This document shows, piece by piece, positions 45,727 through 54,398 of a stretch of 64,000 nt of DNA. The translations under genes were made by a program, and so were the position numbers. Each line of letters begins with the position of its first letter. The stretch's first letter is position 1. A model generated the notes under the pieces. It saw only the letters and a program-made list of their open reading frames with translations, made no database searches and had not been told where the DNA came from. The stretch is from Christensenellaceae bacterium Phil7 (GTDB lineage Bacteria > Bacillota > Clostridia > Christensenellales > CAG-138). The stretch lies in NCBI GenBank assembly GCA_001940845.1, contig MSGV01000023.1, forward strand, positions 62,001 through 126,000. The letters run 5' to 3'.

Positions 45727-46477
45727 TATAGCGGTTATTGAGCATATTACGGAGGTGGATTCTACAAATACTGAGCTGAAACGCAGGATCAGCTTGATGA
45801 CAGAAATGCCGGAATATATGGCCATCACTGCGGATAAGCAGAGTTCTGGGCATGGGCGAATTGGCAGAGTTTGGTCAAATACCGATGGAGCACTCCTTAT
45901 GAGCGTGGCCTTACCGACGAATGGCTTGAGCGGAAAGGAACTCCCAATGCTGAATTATGCAGCTGCACTTGCGGTATTTGATTCGATTTCCGAACTGGAT
46001 AGCATTGGAAATATTGTAAGCATCGAAATAAAATGGCCAAATGACATACTGCTCAATGGAAAGAAGGTATGCGGGATCCTCTCAGAGCTTGTCAAAAATG
46101 CTATTGGTGAGATATATGCGGTCATAGGAATTGGAATAAATGTCAATGCTGATGTGCTCCCGGACGAACTGCTGCAATCGGCCTCTTCTTTGAAGGCATC
46201 CTTTGGATACTCTATAGAGCTGGAATCGTTTAAGAAGGTACTGCTGAAAATGCTGTTGCAGCGAACGAAAATTCTCATAAGTGGAGGCAGGGAGATGCTG
46301 CTGCGTGAATATAAAAAAAGATGCATAACGTTGAATAAAAGAATCATTGTGCATCCGAATTTTGGCAAGAGCTATGAGGCTTTTGCAGTGGATTTGGATA
46401 TGTATGGCAGGCTTTTGATAAAAAATGTTGAGGATGAATTGATCCTTCTTGATTCTGCCGATGTATCAATAAGGTGA
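45719..46477 (+). CDS. birA: Biotin--[acetyl-CoA-carboxylase] ligase, without HTH domain
   Basis: This enzyme attaches biotin to biotin-carrier proteins through biotinyl-AMP. The catalytic core is clear: EVDSTNTELK, SSGHGRIGRVW (biotinyl-AMP loop, usual G-R-G-R-x-G-R) and IKWPNDILLNGKKVCGIL. A C-terminal SH3-like cap follows. At 252 aa it lacks the N-terminal helix-turn-helix found in bifunctional BirA, so it should not act as a repressor. Its ATG overlaps the recX stop, and its stop overlaps the ORF of nnrDE. Confidence 0.92.
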   Translation: MIDIAVIEHITEVDSTNTELKRRISLMTEMPEYMAITADKQSSGHGRIGRVWSNTDGALLMSVALPTNGLSGKELPMLNYAAALAVFDSISELDSIGNIVSIEIKWPNDILLNGKKVCGILSELVKNAIGEIYAVIGIGINVNADVLPDELLQSASSLKASFGYSIELESFKKVLLKMLLQRTKILISGGREMLLREYKKRCITLNKRIIVHPNFGKSYEAFAVDLDMYGRLLIKNVEDELILLDSADVSIR

Positions 46478-46500
46478 AGTATGATGAAGAAAGGGCGGAT

Positions 46501-47970
46501 ATGGAACCAATTGTTGGTAATGCACTAAGCAGGGAGATAGACCGCTGCCTGATGGATGAAGTCGGGATACCTGGAATTGTTTTGATGGAGAATGCTGCAT
46601 TTTCCGTAGCAAATGCTGTGATTAATTCTGGCCATCGGGGAAGGATTATTATAATTATCGGCGGCAGGAATAATGGCGGGGATGGTCTTGCAGTAATGCG
46701 CATACTCAAACTTGCCGGCTTTGAATCTATAGGGCTGCTTTGCTGCGATGAAATGAGATTTTCGGGAGATGCACTGATAAATTATAGGATAGTGCAAAAT
46801 ATGCGGCTGCCGCTGACGCATGATATGGGCGTTATGAAGGATGCGGCTATCATTGTGGATGCACTATTTGGAACAGGGCTTACAAGGGAAATAACGGGCA
46901 TTGCTCGTAATATTGTTGAATATGCAAATTCTTGTCGGGCGTACCGTATTGCGATCGATATTCCATCCGGGATAAACGGGGATACCGGCGAAATAATGGG
47001 TACTGTATTCCATGCAGATGAAACGATCACCGTGCAGTATATTAAACGCGGCCTGCTTTTGACAAAGGAACGCGAAGCTGTGGGAAAGATCAGCATATGC
47101 CGAATAGGCGAAATGCCTGAATCATGGATACAAAAGCTGGGCAAAGAGGAATTGATCGATAAAGCGTTTGTAGCTTCGCTACTTCCCGATAGGCGGCTTG
47201 TATGCAATAAAGGAGACTATGGCAGAAGCCTTATCATTGCAGGCAGCAGCGGAATGAGCGGAGCGGCAGTCATGGCTGCATCTGCGGCACTAAGAGCGGG
47301 GTCAGGTCTGGTAAATGCATATGTCCCGAAAGGAACAGCGGATGCCTTTTGCGTGCGACCCGAGATAATGGTAAATACTGATGTGGGTATAATGCAGCTT
47401 GAGACCTTGATTGCGAAGTCTTCTGCAATAGGTATAGGCTGTGGCAGCGGGAATGATCCATTTCTCAAGGAGAAGCTGCTTGCAGTGTTGAATAGTAAAA
47501 AGCCCTGCGTCATAGATGCTGATGCGCTCAATGGGTTGGGGGAGGATGGCTCTGCATTGCTGCATGAAAACTGTGTTTTGACCCCCCATCCAGGTGAGAT
47601 GTCAAGACTGCTGGGCATAAGCGTTGCAGAGGTAGTAGGTAATCCGGTTGATACAGCAAGAAATTATGCGGCAGAGCATGATTGTACGTTGCTTCTCAAA
47701 TCCTCGGTTTCCGTAATCGCGTCTCCTAAAGGCTGTATTCGCTATAATACAAGCGGAAATCCGGGGCTCGCAAAGGGCGGGAGCGGTGATGTGCTTACAG
47801 GAATAATAACTGCTTTGCTTGCTCAGGGGCTGAAGCCATTTGATGCGGCGAGCGTTGGTGCTTTTTTGCTGGGCTCATCGGCAAATAAAGCGTTGGATCT
47901 GTTGAAAAACAGAACTCTTGCTGCGGGAGATGTGATAGAGGCCGTCTCTTTGGCAGTAATTGATGATTAA
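46501..47970 (+). CDS. nnrDE: Bifunctional NAD(P)H-hydrate epimerase / ADP-dependent dehydratase
   Basis: This enzyme repairs damaged NADH and NADPH. The N-terminal epimerase (about 1-210) has GRNNGGDGLAVMRIL and DALFGTGL with AIDIPSGINGDTG. The C-terminal kinase-fold dehydratase (about 225-489) has KGDYGRSLIIAGSSGMSGAA, TPHPGEMSRLL and NPGLAKGGSGDVLTGII. The ORF opens at GTG 46474, but AAAGGGCGG before ATG 46501 is the better site. Both activities look intact. It sits after birA within a long same-strand run, with acpS and alr, common neighbours in other Firmicutes, missing. Confidence 0.94.
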   Translation: MEPIVGNALSREIDRCLMDEVGIPGIVLMENAAFSVANAVINSGHRGRIIIIIGGRNNGGDGLAVMRILKLAGFESIGLLCCDEMRFSGDALINYRIVQNMRLPLTHDMGVMKDAAIIVDALFGTGLTREITGIARNIVEYANSCRAYRIAIDIPSGINGDTGEIMGTVFHADETITVQYIKRGLLLTKEREAVGKISICRIGEMPESWIQKLGKEELIDKAFVASLLPDRRLVCNKGDYGRSLIIAGSSGMSGAAVMAASAALRAGSGLVNAYVPKGTADAFCVRPEIMVNTDVGIMQLETLIAKSSAIGIGCGSGNDPFLKEKLLAVLNSKKPCVIDADALNGLGEDGSALLHENCVLTPHPGEMSRLLGISVAEVVGNPVDTARNYAAEHDCTLLLKSSVSVIASPKGCIRYNTSGNPGLAKGGSGDVLTGIITALLAQGLKPFDAASVGAFLLGSSANKALDLLKNRTLAAGDVIEAVSLAVIDD

Positions 47971-48006
47971 TGCTTTGACTAATAGTATATATGGAGGAAA
48001 TTAGTG

Positions 48007-49170
48007 ATGAAAGTTTTTAAAAATGGTAATGTGATCCCGGTTGCAGGTGAAGCATTTATTGGTGATATCGCTGTGGATAACGGCAAAATAGCTGCGATAG
48101 GTGCAAATCTTGAATATCCTGAGGCTGAATATATCAACTTATCAGGCTGCACATTGATCCCCGGAATTATAGATGCTCATTGCCACATAGGCATGTTTGA
48201 GGATGGTATGGGATTTGAGGGTGATGATGGAAATGAGCGTTCGAATCCCGTCACACCTGAGCTTCGTGCGATAGATGCAATAAATCCCTATGATAAATGC
48301 TTTAAAGAGGCCTGTATGGGAGGTGTGACCTCCGTTGTAACAGGTCCCGGAAGTGCAAATGTTATCGGAGGCCAATTCGTTGCGATGAAGACAGCCGGAG
48401 GCAGAGTGGAGGACATGGTGATCCGTGAGCCGATCGCGATGAAGGCGGCATTCGGTGAAAATCCAAAGCGGGTATATTCTGGAAGCAAGACCTTCTATAC
48501 CCGTATGTCCATTGCATCGACTTTGAGGAAAACGATTATTGAGACTTTGGACTACGATAGAAAGCTGAAGGAAGCGGGAGAGGATGAGAGCAAAAGACCG
48601 CCCTATAATTTCAAGCTTGAATCCATGCTTCCTGTCGTTCGCCGGGAGCTGCCGCTTAAGATCCATGCGCATCGCGCTGATGATATCCTGACGGCGATAC
48701 GAATTGCAAAGGAATTTGATCTGCGGATTACGTTGGATCATTTCACAGAGGGCTATTTGATAATCAACCGCATTAAGGATGACCTGCGGCAGTTGGGCGC
48801 CGGTGTTATAATAGGTCCATTGCTTTCAGATAGAAGCAAGATTGAACTTCGCAATCTGAGCATGATCGCACCCAGAACCCTTTATGAGAATGGAATCAAG
48901 TTTGCTATGATGACCGATCATCCTGTAATTCCGGAGCAGTATCTGTCGGTATGTGCTGCATTGGCAGTTCGCGAGGGGCTTCCGGAAAAGGCTGCGCTTG
49001 AATCCATAACGATAAATGCAGCAGAGATAGTTGGCATTGCAGATAGGGTGGGATCTCTTGAGGTCGGAAAGGATGCGGATATTGCGGTATTCTATGGGCA
49101 TCCATTTGATTTCCGGACAAGGTGTGTTATGACCATCGTAAACGGTGAAATCGTATTTGATGAGCTATAA
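48007..49170 (+). CDS. Amidohydrolase family protein (imidazolonepropionase-like)
   Basis: A metal-dependent hydrolase of the amidohydrolase superfamily (387 aa). The metal motif LIPGIIDAHCHIGM lies about residue 58. KIHAHRADDI and LDHFTEG supply the later His ligands, and MMTDHPVIPEQ the catalytic Asp. The C-terminal SLEVGKDADIAVFYGHPF segment completes the beta-sandwich. The protein is close to a group common in Clostridia annotated only as amidohydrolase; the substrate is unknown. GGAGG serves GTG 48004 or ATG 48007. Its stop overlaps the ATG of the next gene. Confidence 0.88.
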   Translation: MKVFKNGNVIPVAGEAFIGDIAVDNGKIAAIGANLEYPEAEYINLSGCTLIPGIIDAHCHIGMFEDGMGFEGDDGNERSNPVTPELRAIDAINPYDKCFKEACMGGVTSVVTGPGSANVIGGQFVAMKTAGGRVEDMVIREPIAMKAAFGENPKRVYSGSKTFYTRMSIASTLRKTIIETLDYDRKLKEAGEDESKRPPYNFKLESMLPVVRRELPLKIHAHRADDILTAIRIAKEFDLRITLDHFTEGYLIINRIKDDLRQLGAGVIIGPLLSDRSKIELRNLSMIAPRTLYENGIKFAMMTDHPVIPEQYLSVCAALAVREGLPEKAALESITINAAEIVGIADRVGSLEVGKDADIAVFYGHPFDFRTRCVMTIVNGEIVFDEL

Positions 49171-49763
49171 TGGACAGGTTTATTGAGAATTGTGGTACTA
49201 TGGCGGAGCTCAAGAACGAGCTTCGCCGTGCCCTTAGAAAGCAGCGCAGGGAACAGGATGAGCTCGCAGCAAGAGCCGGATCAGCGGCTGTGTGCGAGAG
49301 GGTTATTGCCCTGCCAGAATATCCTGGCGCAGAGCTTATCCTTGCATATATGGCAGCCAAGGGAGAGGTGGACGTTTCATACATAGTTGATGATGCAATG
49401 AAACGGCAAAAAAAGATTGCGTTCCCGCTATGCGCAGAAAATGGCGGGCTAAGGCTTATGGTACCGAATACGACCGATAGTTTCAAGCTGGGTGCATATG
49501 GCATAATGGAACCCGATATTGATGACTCGGTTGAAGTCGATGCCTCCGAGCTGGATTTGATAATAGTTCCGGCAGTGGCGTATATGCGCGATTGTTCAAG
49601 GCTGGGACAAGGTGGCGGATATTACGATCGGCTGCTTGTGAAAACTTCTGCATTTACGGTTGGAGTGGGGTATGATTTTCAATTGATCGATTGGCTTCCT
49701 GTTGAGCCGCATGATAGGCCGCTGAACTGCGTTGCTTTACCAAGTGAATTGATACGCAGATAA
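49170..49763 (+). CDS. 5-formyltetrahydrofolate cyclo-ligase
   Basis: The enzyme converts 5-formyl-THF to 5,10-methenyl-THF using ATP. The N-terminal LKNELRRALRKQRR helix, the middle AFPLCAENGGLRLMVPN and YGIMEPD, and the ATP-binding RLGQGGGYYDRLL near residue 148 match the family. Length is 197 aa. Two starts are possible: ATG 49170, overlapping the amidohydrolase stop, or ATG 49200 (MAELKNELRR), which better matches the usual N-terminus. It lies in the recX-to-coaD run. Confidence 0.92.
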   Translation: MDRFIENCGTMAELKNELRRALRKQRREQDELAARAGSAAVCERVIALPEYPGAELILAYMAAKGEVDVSYIVDDAMKRQKKIAFPLCAENGGLRLMVPNTTDSFKLGAYGIMEPDIDDSVEVDASELDLIIVPAVAYMRDCSRLGQGGGYYDRLLVKTSAFTVGVGYDFQLIDWLPVEPHDRPLNCVALPSELIRR

Positions 49764-49875
49764 ATAATATACGAACAAAATGAACATATGCGCTTGCAAT
49801 ATCATGCTATGCGGTGTTAAAATTAATATGAGCTTATATGAGGCTGACGGATCACATTTTAAGGAGTAATATAGT

Positions 49876-50457
49876 TTGCGTATAATTGCAGGTAAAGCAG
49901 GCGGCAGGAGATTTGAAGCACCGATCGGAAGAAATACGCGCCCGACTCTCGATAGAGTAAAGGAAGCAATGTTTGGAATGATCCAATTCGATATAGAGGG
50001 TCGAAGGGTGCTTGATCTTTTCGCCGGGAGCGGAGGCTTGGGTTTAGAGGCAATATCTCGCGGAGCGGAATATGCTGTATTTTGCGATATCGATAGAAAT
50101 GCAGCAAAGCTGATCGAATCCAATATCCGTACACTTTGCTTTGATAAGCAATGCGAAGTTTTTTCGCTTGATTGCTTCTCGCTCATATCGCAGCTTGGCT
50201 TACGGGAAGATAAATTTTCACTCGTATTGCTGGATCCGCCGTATAATGCCGGATTTCTTGAAAAGGTCTTGAACCGCCTCGTGAACTTGAAGCTTCTATG
50301 CAATGGATGCATCATACTGGCGGAGCATTCCTGGAAGCAGTCCATTGATTTCGATTCGTTGGATGATGGAGTAAAAGCGGTATTAGAATTTCGAGAGCCC
50401 AGGAAATATGGAGATACCGGGGTAACATACATAAGATTTAGTGGAGATCGGGAATGA
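49876..50457 (+). CDS. rsmD: 16S rRNA (guanine(966)-N2)-methyltransferase
   Basis: RsmD methylates G966 in the 30S head. The N-terminal RIIAGKAGGRRFEAP and RPTLDRVKEAMF, the SAM site VLDLFAGSGGLGLEAISRGA and the catalytic LLDPPYNAGF are diagnostic. The start is TTG 49876 with AAGGAG upstream. Its end overlaps coaD (ATGA), the usual rsmD-coaD pair. The 112-nt gap before it may hold a promoter: GTTAAAATTAATATG is present at about 49816, but no clear pair of boxes was found. Confidence 0.95.
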   Translation: MRIIAGKAGGRRFEAPIGRNTRPTLDRVKEAMFGMIQFDIEGRRVLDLFAGSGGLGLEAISRGAEYAVFCDIDRNAAKLIESNIRTLCFDKQCEVFSLDCFSLISQLGLREDKFSLVLLDPPYNAGFLEKVLNRLVNLKLLCNGCIILAEHSWKQSIDFDSLDDGVKAVLEFREPRKYGDTGVTYIRFSGDRE

Positions 50458-50927
50458 AAGCTGTTTTCGCAGGAAGCTTTGATCCGTTTACTATAGGGCA
50501 TTTGGATCTTGTGCAGCGTATTTCAAAGCAATTTGAAAAGGTATATATATCAATTCTGTATAATCCGGGAAAGGATTCCGCGCTATTCACGATTTCAGAA
50601 CGTGAGGAATTGATACGTGATGCAACCGCAGGGATGAAAAATATTGAAGTAACTCATTTTAACGGATTGCTGGTCGATCATGCAAAATATCTCGGCGTTG
50701 GATGCATAATTCGAGGAATCCGCACGGGTGCCGATGTTGAATATGAAAGAATGCTGGAGACGGTAAATAATAAGCTGGATTCGAACATAGAAACATTATA
50801 TATATTGGCCAAGCCAGAATATTCTTACATCAGCTCAAGCTTAGTCAGGCAATTAATGGAACTAAATATCGATATTGATGATTTGGTGCCGAATTCCAAA
50901 CATGAAATTTTTTTAGAAAGGAAATAA
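50454..50927 (+). CDS. coaD: Pantetheine-phosphate adenylyltransferase
   Basis: CoaD makes dephospho-CoA from 4'-phosphopantetheine and ATP. The nucleotidyltransferase motif GSFDPFTIGHLDLV, the IIRGIRTGADVEYE region and the C-terminal YISSSLVRQL (I-S-S-x-x-x-R) are present. The length of 157 aa is normal. The ATG overlaps the rsmD stop. The downstream coiled-coil gene starts 5 nt after its stop. Confidence 0.97.
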   Translation: MKAVFAGSFDPFTIGHLDLVQRISKQFEKVYISILYNPGKDSALFTISEREELIRDATAGMKNIEVTHFNGLLVDHAKYLGVGCIIRGIRTGADVEYERMLETVNNKLDSNIETLYILAKPEYSYISSSLVRQLMELNIDIDDLVPNSKHEIFLERK

Positions 50928-50932
50928 AGATT

Positions 50933-51880
50933 ATGCCTACCGATAGAGAGGAATGCACAAAACTTGTAGAGGAACAGCTCGACACTATTTCCAAGTATGT
51001 TTGGGCACAGAAGACGCCGCTTTGGGGAGATTCAGAGGGGCGAATCGTAAGTGCTGTTGTGCTTGATGAGATGCTTAATGATGTTCGAACCTGTTTGCCC
51101 GATGATATCAGGCTGGCAAACAGCATACTGCGTGAAGAGGAGCATATCAAGGAACGTGCGCATGATGAAGCAGACAGAATGGTGGATGATGCTGCGAGGG
51201 AGGCTGATAAGATAGTCTCTGATGCCAATCAGGAGGCACAGAAGGCCATTGATGATGCCAACCGCTATCGCAATGATGTGACTGTTGAAGCCGATGAATA
51301 TGATACAAATACGAGAGAGGCCGCTGATAAGTATGCTGACGGGCGCAGGGCCGCCGGCGATGAATACTTTGAATCGCGGACGGGGGATGCTGATGGCTAT
51401 TATGAGCGCAAGATAGCTATGGCGGAGGAGGATGCTGCGGAGATCATTGCCGAAGCCGAAGCTGAGGCGGAACGCCTTATCAGCGAGAGCGAGATAATGC
51501 GTCAAGCGAATGAACGAGCCGATCAGCGTCGCCGCGAGGCAGTGCTGTGGTGCAATAGGCTTCATGGTAATGCCAGAAAGATGGCCGATGATATCATGGA
51601 AGAGCTTATGGTTGCGCTGGAGGATTATCTTAATCTTATAGGCGAGGAACGTGAAAAGCTCAGAATTCACGGTGAAGGCGGGGATCAGGGCGCAGCAGCT
51701 CAGCAGAATACGGCTCCTCGTGAAAATAATATTCAGCAGGAACAACAGCAGGAATATGCTTTGGGCGAGGATGAGGTTGAATATGGCGGCGAGAATGATG
51801 ATTTCCGCAGCCCACTTTCAAAGCTCGGAGGGCTGTTTAGAAATAGGCGGCAATCATATAGTAATGATTCCGAAGATTGA
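50933..51880 (+). CDS. Coiled-coil protein downstream of coaD, function unknown
   Basis: A 315-aa acidic protein without membrane segments. Residues about 65-205 are an Ala/Glu/Asp-rich coiled coil with repeating A-x-x-x-A-D-x-x-x and short direct repeats (ADKIVSDANQEAQ-like, AADKYADGRRAAGDEY). The N-terminal 60 aa (TPLWGDSEGRIVSAVVLDEMLNDVRTCLPDDI) look like a short targeting domain, and the tail is Gln/Glu-rich and ends in basic FRNRR. Proteins of this type, annotated as ATPase- or DivIVA-like, often follow coaD in Clostridia. A scaffold role in division or shape is only a guess. AAGGA precedes the ATG; a terminator follows. Confidence 0.7.
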   Translation: MPTDREECTKLVEEQLDTISKYVWAQKTPLWGDSEGRIVSAVVLDEMLNDVRTCLPDDIRLANSILREEEHIKERAHDEADRMVDDAAREADKIVSDANQEAQKAIDDANRYRNDVTVEADEYDTNTREAADKYADGRRAAGDEYFESRTGDADGYYERKIAMAEEDAAEIIAEAEAEAERLISESEIMRQANERADQRRREAVLWCNRLHGNARKMADDIMEELMVALEDYLNLIGEEREKLRIHGEGGDQGAAAQQNTAPRENNIQQEQQQEYALGEDEVEYGGENDDFRSPLSKLGGLFRNRRQSYSNDSED

Positions 51881-51895
51881 TCGATTGAAGGAATG

Positions 51896-51932
51896 AAGCG
51901 TAGTGTGAATAAATTTTCACATTACGCTTTTT
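51896..51932 (+). terminator. Intrinsic terminator ending the recX-coaD run
   Basis: A 14-bp stem AAGCGTAGTGTGAA/TTCACATTACGCTT (one G-U pair) with a 6-nt loop, followed by TTT within TTTTTATG. Confidence 0.85.
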
Positions 51933-52980
51933 ATGATGCACGGGTTTTTCCGGAGATGATAATGGAGAATAATATTGCAATGCTCGAAGCAAATGCGCCG
52001 CAAAGCGCAAGCTCCCCCATGGTGAGCAGATTTGCTAAAAAAAGTGTATGATCAAAAGAATTGGTGACAGCCGATATTTTATCGGGCATGTATGGAAAAA
52101 TAAAATAGCATAAAGCTCCGGCAGTGATAGCATGGAAAAGCTTGGTACCGAGATATGGAAGGGGTGAGAGCTTTGAAACACTTGATGCCTGAATGAATAT
52201 GCATATGCCGCCGAGTGAGAGCAAAGCACTTATCAAGCTTAGAGTCAGCCTTGGCTGTATACCGGAGCAAGCTAATATTTCAATACCATTTGTCATTTCA
52301 ATGATGCCGAAAATCAGACCGCGATCCAACGGCGGCATGGAAGTAATAAGATGAAACCCTGATAGAATTCCGATTATAACAGAAAAAAATATGAGTGTTC
52401 CGCCAAGGCGCAGCATTGTCTGCATGGATTCTGCAATCGACTCGGGCAGAACATATTGCAGCCCTATGGGTTTTCCAATGGTATGAGTTTCTTTTGCATG
52501 GATTTTGTTCCGGTTGAAAACCATGAAAAGAATGAGAAGCAATGCCGAGGTGCCATAATGTGATATAGCTATCGGGATCGCGAGCTGCGTATGACCGAGC
52601 ATATTGGTGCAGACTGCTCCAATTATGAATACCGGGCTTGAGAGATTGCATATTGCTGAGAGAATGCTTCTTTTTCGCAGGGAAAGCAATGGGATATCGC
52701 CTCCAAAGCTGTTATCGACCAATAGAGAACCCGTGGGAGACCCAGATATGCAGCATAGCATGAAAATTTCCAGAACTGTCATTGCCGGTTTGGAATTTTT
52801 TACTTTAAAAGCTCCAAGCCTTTTGAGCGAGGAGATGCATACAAAGAATGGGAACAGCGCAGGGAAAACATTCGCTATAAAAAGTTCAAATCCCCTGGCG
52901 GCACCAAGCATTGATGATGAACTGAACATCACCAATGCAGTACAGAGCAGAAGAATAATGGCTATAAAGAACGATTTCAT
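51931..52980 (-). CDS. ylbJ: Sporulation integral membrane protein YlbJ-like
   Basis: YlbJ is a polytopic membrane protein needed for spore cortex formation in Bacillus, made under sigma-E. Here about eight to ten hydrophobic segments are present, with family features FIANVFPALFPFFVCIS near the start, CCISGSPTGSLLV, ILSAICNLSSPVFIIGAV and EMTNGIEIL. The ORF is open to 53145, but the first 55 residues are not family-like and overlap the tmcAL gene; ATG 52980 (MKSFFIAII) is preferred, giving 349 aa. It lies 52 nt after tmcAL on the same strand. It is close to the nucleoside-recognition (Gate) fold. Confidence 0.85.
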   Translation of the reverse strand: MKSFFIAIILLLCTALVMFSSSSMLGAARGFELFIANVFPALFPFFVCISSLKRLGAFKVKNSKPAMTVLEIFMLCCISGSPTGSLLVDNSFGGDIPLLSLRKRSILSAICNLSSPVFIIGAVCTNMLGHTQLAIPIAISHYGTSALLLILFMVFNRNKIHAKETHTIGKPIGLQYVLPESIAESMQTMLRLGGTLIFFSVIIGILSGFHLITSMPPLDRGLIFGIIEMTNGIEILACSGIQPRLTLSLISALLSLGGICIFIQASSVSKLSPLPYLGTKLFHAITAGALCYFIFPYMPDKISAVTNSFDHTLFLANLLTMGELALCGAFASSIAILFSIIISGKTRAS

Positions 52981-53032
52981 AGCAAAAGCTATGCCGAAAG
53001 TATGAATGGTATGCCGATAAGGGAATGTATTA

Positions 53033-54232
53033 TCATACGATGATAAGTGCTGATGCAAACTCATCCTCTGTGGATTTATCAGTCGGCTGTGCCGCAGCGC
53101 GAACCATTGAAGCGAGTGCGGTATGATCGAAAATTCGTTTAGCATTGTCGGGCAGCTTTTTTATATCCGAGTGCCGTGATATTATCGGAAGTGCAGCGCA
53201 GCGGTTGAGTTCGGATAATAGCTGGATTGATCTTCGGCGCAGACCCAACACACGGATATAGAGCGAATCAGAGGCGTTGATCGCTAGATCCTGCAAATCA
53301 GCGGTGCTGGATAGAAGGGCATTGATAAGGATTCTCCGCAGTCTTGCCATGGTATAACGCTTCGTCTTTACTAAGTTTAGAAGCTCATCGCAATTGCTAC
53401 ATGCTTTTGCGGCATTAAAAAGGGGATTCTCCAATCCTTCAGACACCTCTGCAAGGGCGGAGATTCCGGAATTACCAAGCTTTCTTAGTGAATAAAGTAT
53501 GGGATCTGAAAGCGTTTTCATGGATGCTGGGAATCTGCCGGATTTCATCTCAGCTTGAATGGTACGCATTACGTTGTCTGGCAGTGCTTTGATATTCGTA
53601 TCGGAAAGGGGTTGAAGTAATTTTGCACGGATGGCTGTTGCAGAAGCAAATTCACCGATATCCGATATGTCATTATAGCCGCTGCCCATTCGCTTGACAG
53701 TGAAGGCTTTAAGCTTGGGATTTATACGGGCTATGGCACGGAGGTATTCGATGCCAAGCATGTCGTTTGGGGAATCCATGGAAATATTGGCTCCGTTTTT
53801 GCCAAGCGCAGCATTCATTGCCGAAGGATAGGAATTCCCATTGGAGAGCTTGGCTCTCAATACCGCCGGATCGGGCGTATTGTTTGAAATATCCTGCAAT
53901 AGGCTTATATTCCCGCTTTCGCTGCCAAAACATATTCCGGAAACGATGCCTGCTGCATTGAGCAGCTTGATCCCTCCGGTCGCAAATCTTTCAGCACAAG
54001 AAACGCTGAGTATATCGGGAAGCTCGATAACCATGTCTGCACCGCCTTCCAATGCCCATCTTGTGCGCATGAATTTATCGGCGCAGGCAGGTTCTCCGCG
54101 CTGAACAAAGCTTGCACTCATACAAACAATGACAAAATCGCAGGCAGAGATACGCCTTGCCTCATTAAGCTGGTACGAATGACCTTTGTGAAATGGATTG
54201 TATTCGGCAATGACGCCAATGCAGCCGTTCAT
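53033..54232 (-). CDS. tmcAL: tRNA(Met) cytidine acetate ligase (YlbM)
   Basis: TmcAL forms N4-acetylcytidine at the wobble position of elongator tRNA-Met from acetate and ATP. The N-terminal nucleotidyltransferase motif is GVIAEYNPFHKGHSYQL, followed by CMSASFVQRGEPACADK, the zone VIELP and FGSESG. The C-terminal tRNA-binding region has YTMARLRRILINALL. Length is about 399 aa. The ORF opens at 54250 but GGAGC before ATG 54232 and the family start (MNGCIGVIAEYN) decide. ackA is divergent from it; use of acetate by this enzyme makes the pairing notable but not proof of a link. Confidence 0.93.
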   Translation of the reverse strand: MNGCIGVIAEYNPFHKGHSYQLNEARRISACDFVIVCMSASFVQRGEPACADKFMRTRWALEGGADMVIELPDILSVSCAERFATGGIKLLNAAGIVSGICFGSESGNISLLQDISNNTPDPAVLRAKLSNGNSYPSAMNAALGKNGANISMDSPNDMLGIEYLRAIARINPKLKAFTVKRMGSGYNDISDIGEFASATAIRAKLLQPLSDTNIKALPDNVMRTIQAEMKSGRFPASMKTLSDPILYSLRKLGNSGISALAEVSEGLENPLFNAAKACSNCDELLNLVKTKRYTMARLRRILINALLSSTADLQDLAINASDSLYIRVLGLRRRSIQLLSELNRCAALPIISRHSDIKKLPDNAKRIFDHTALASMVRAAAQPTDKSTEDEFASALIIV

Positions 54233-54277
54233 AATAAAAGCTCCGCTCAAATTCTAATTTTATATTTCACTCGATTA

Positions 54278-54306
54278 TTCCAAAGTTCATCTTATTATGT
54301 TATAAT
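54278..54306 (+). promoter_or_regulatory. Probable ackA promoter
   Basis: TATAAT at 54301-54306 with a poor -35 (TTCCAA) 17 bp upstream. The leader of about 85 nt holds a 5-bp hairpin CGTCA/TGACG near 54322. Confidence 0.5.
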
Positions 54307-54398
54307 ACAAATAAACAAGTTCGTCAATGGCTTTGACGGTGTAAGTACCAATATTCGTGAGGTATGTCCCACGGTATATGATGAAAGGATTGTTTTAT

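Noticed and set aside
48142-48741. 199-aa minus-strand ORF inside the amidohydrolase gene
   Set aside because: Antisense shadow of a clear metal-hydrolase gene; composition is not protein-like.
51032-51745. 237-aa minus-strand ORF opposite the coiled-coil gene
   Set aside because: Arises from the repetitive Ala/Glu codons on the plus strand; hydrophobic appearance is an artefact.
52981-53145. 55-residue N-terminal extension of the YlbJ ORF
   Set aside because: Overlaps tmcAL, is not family-like and has no ribosome site.
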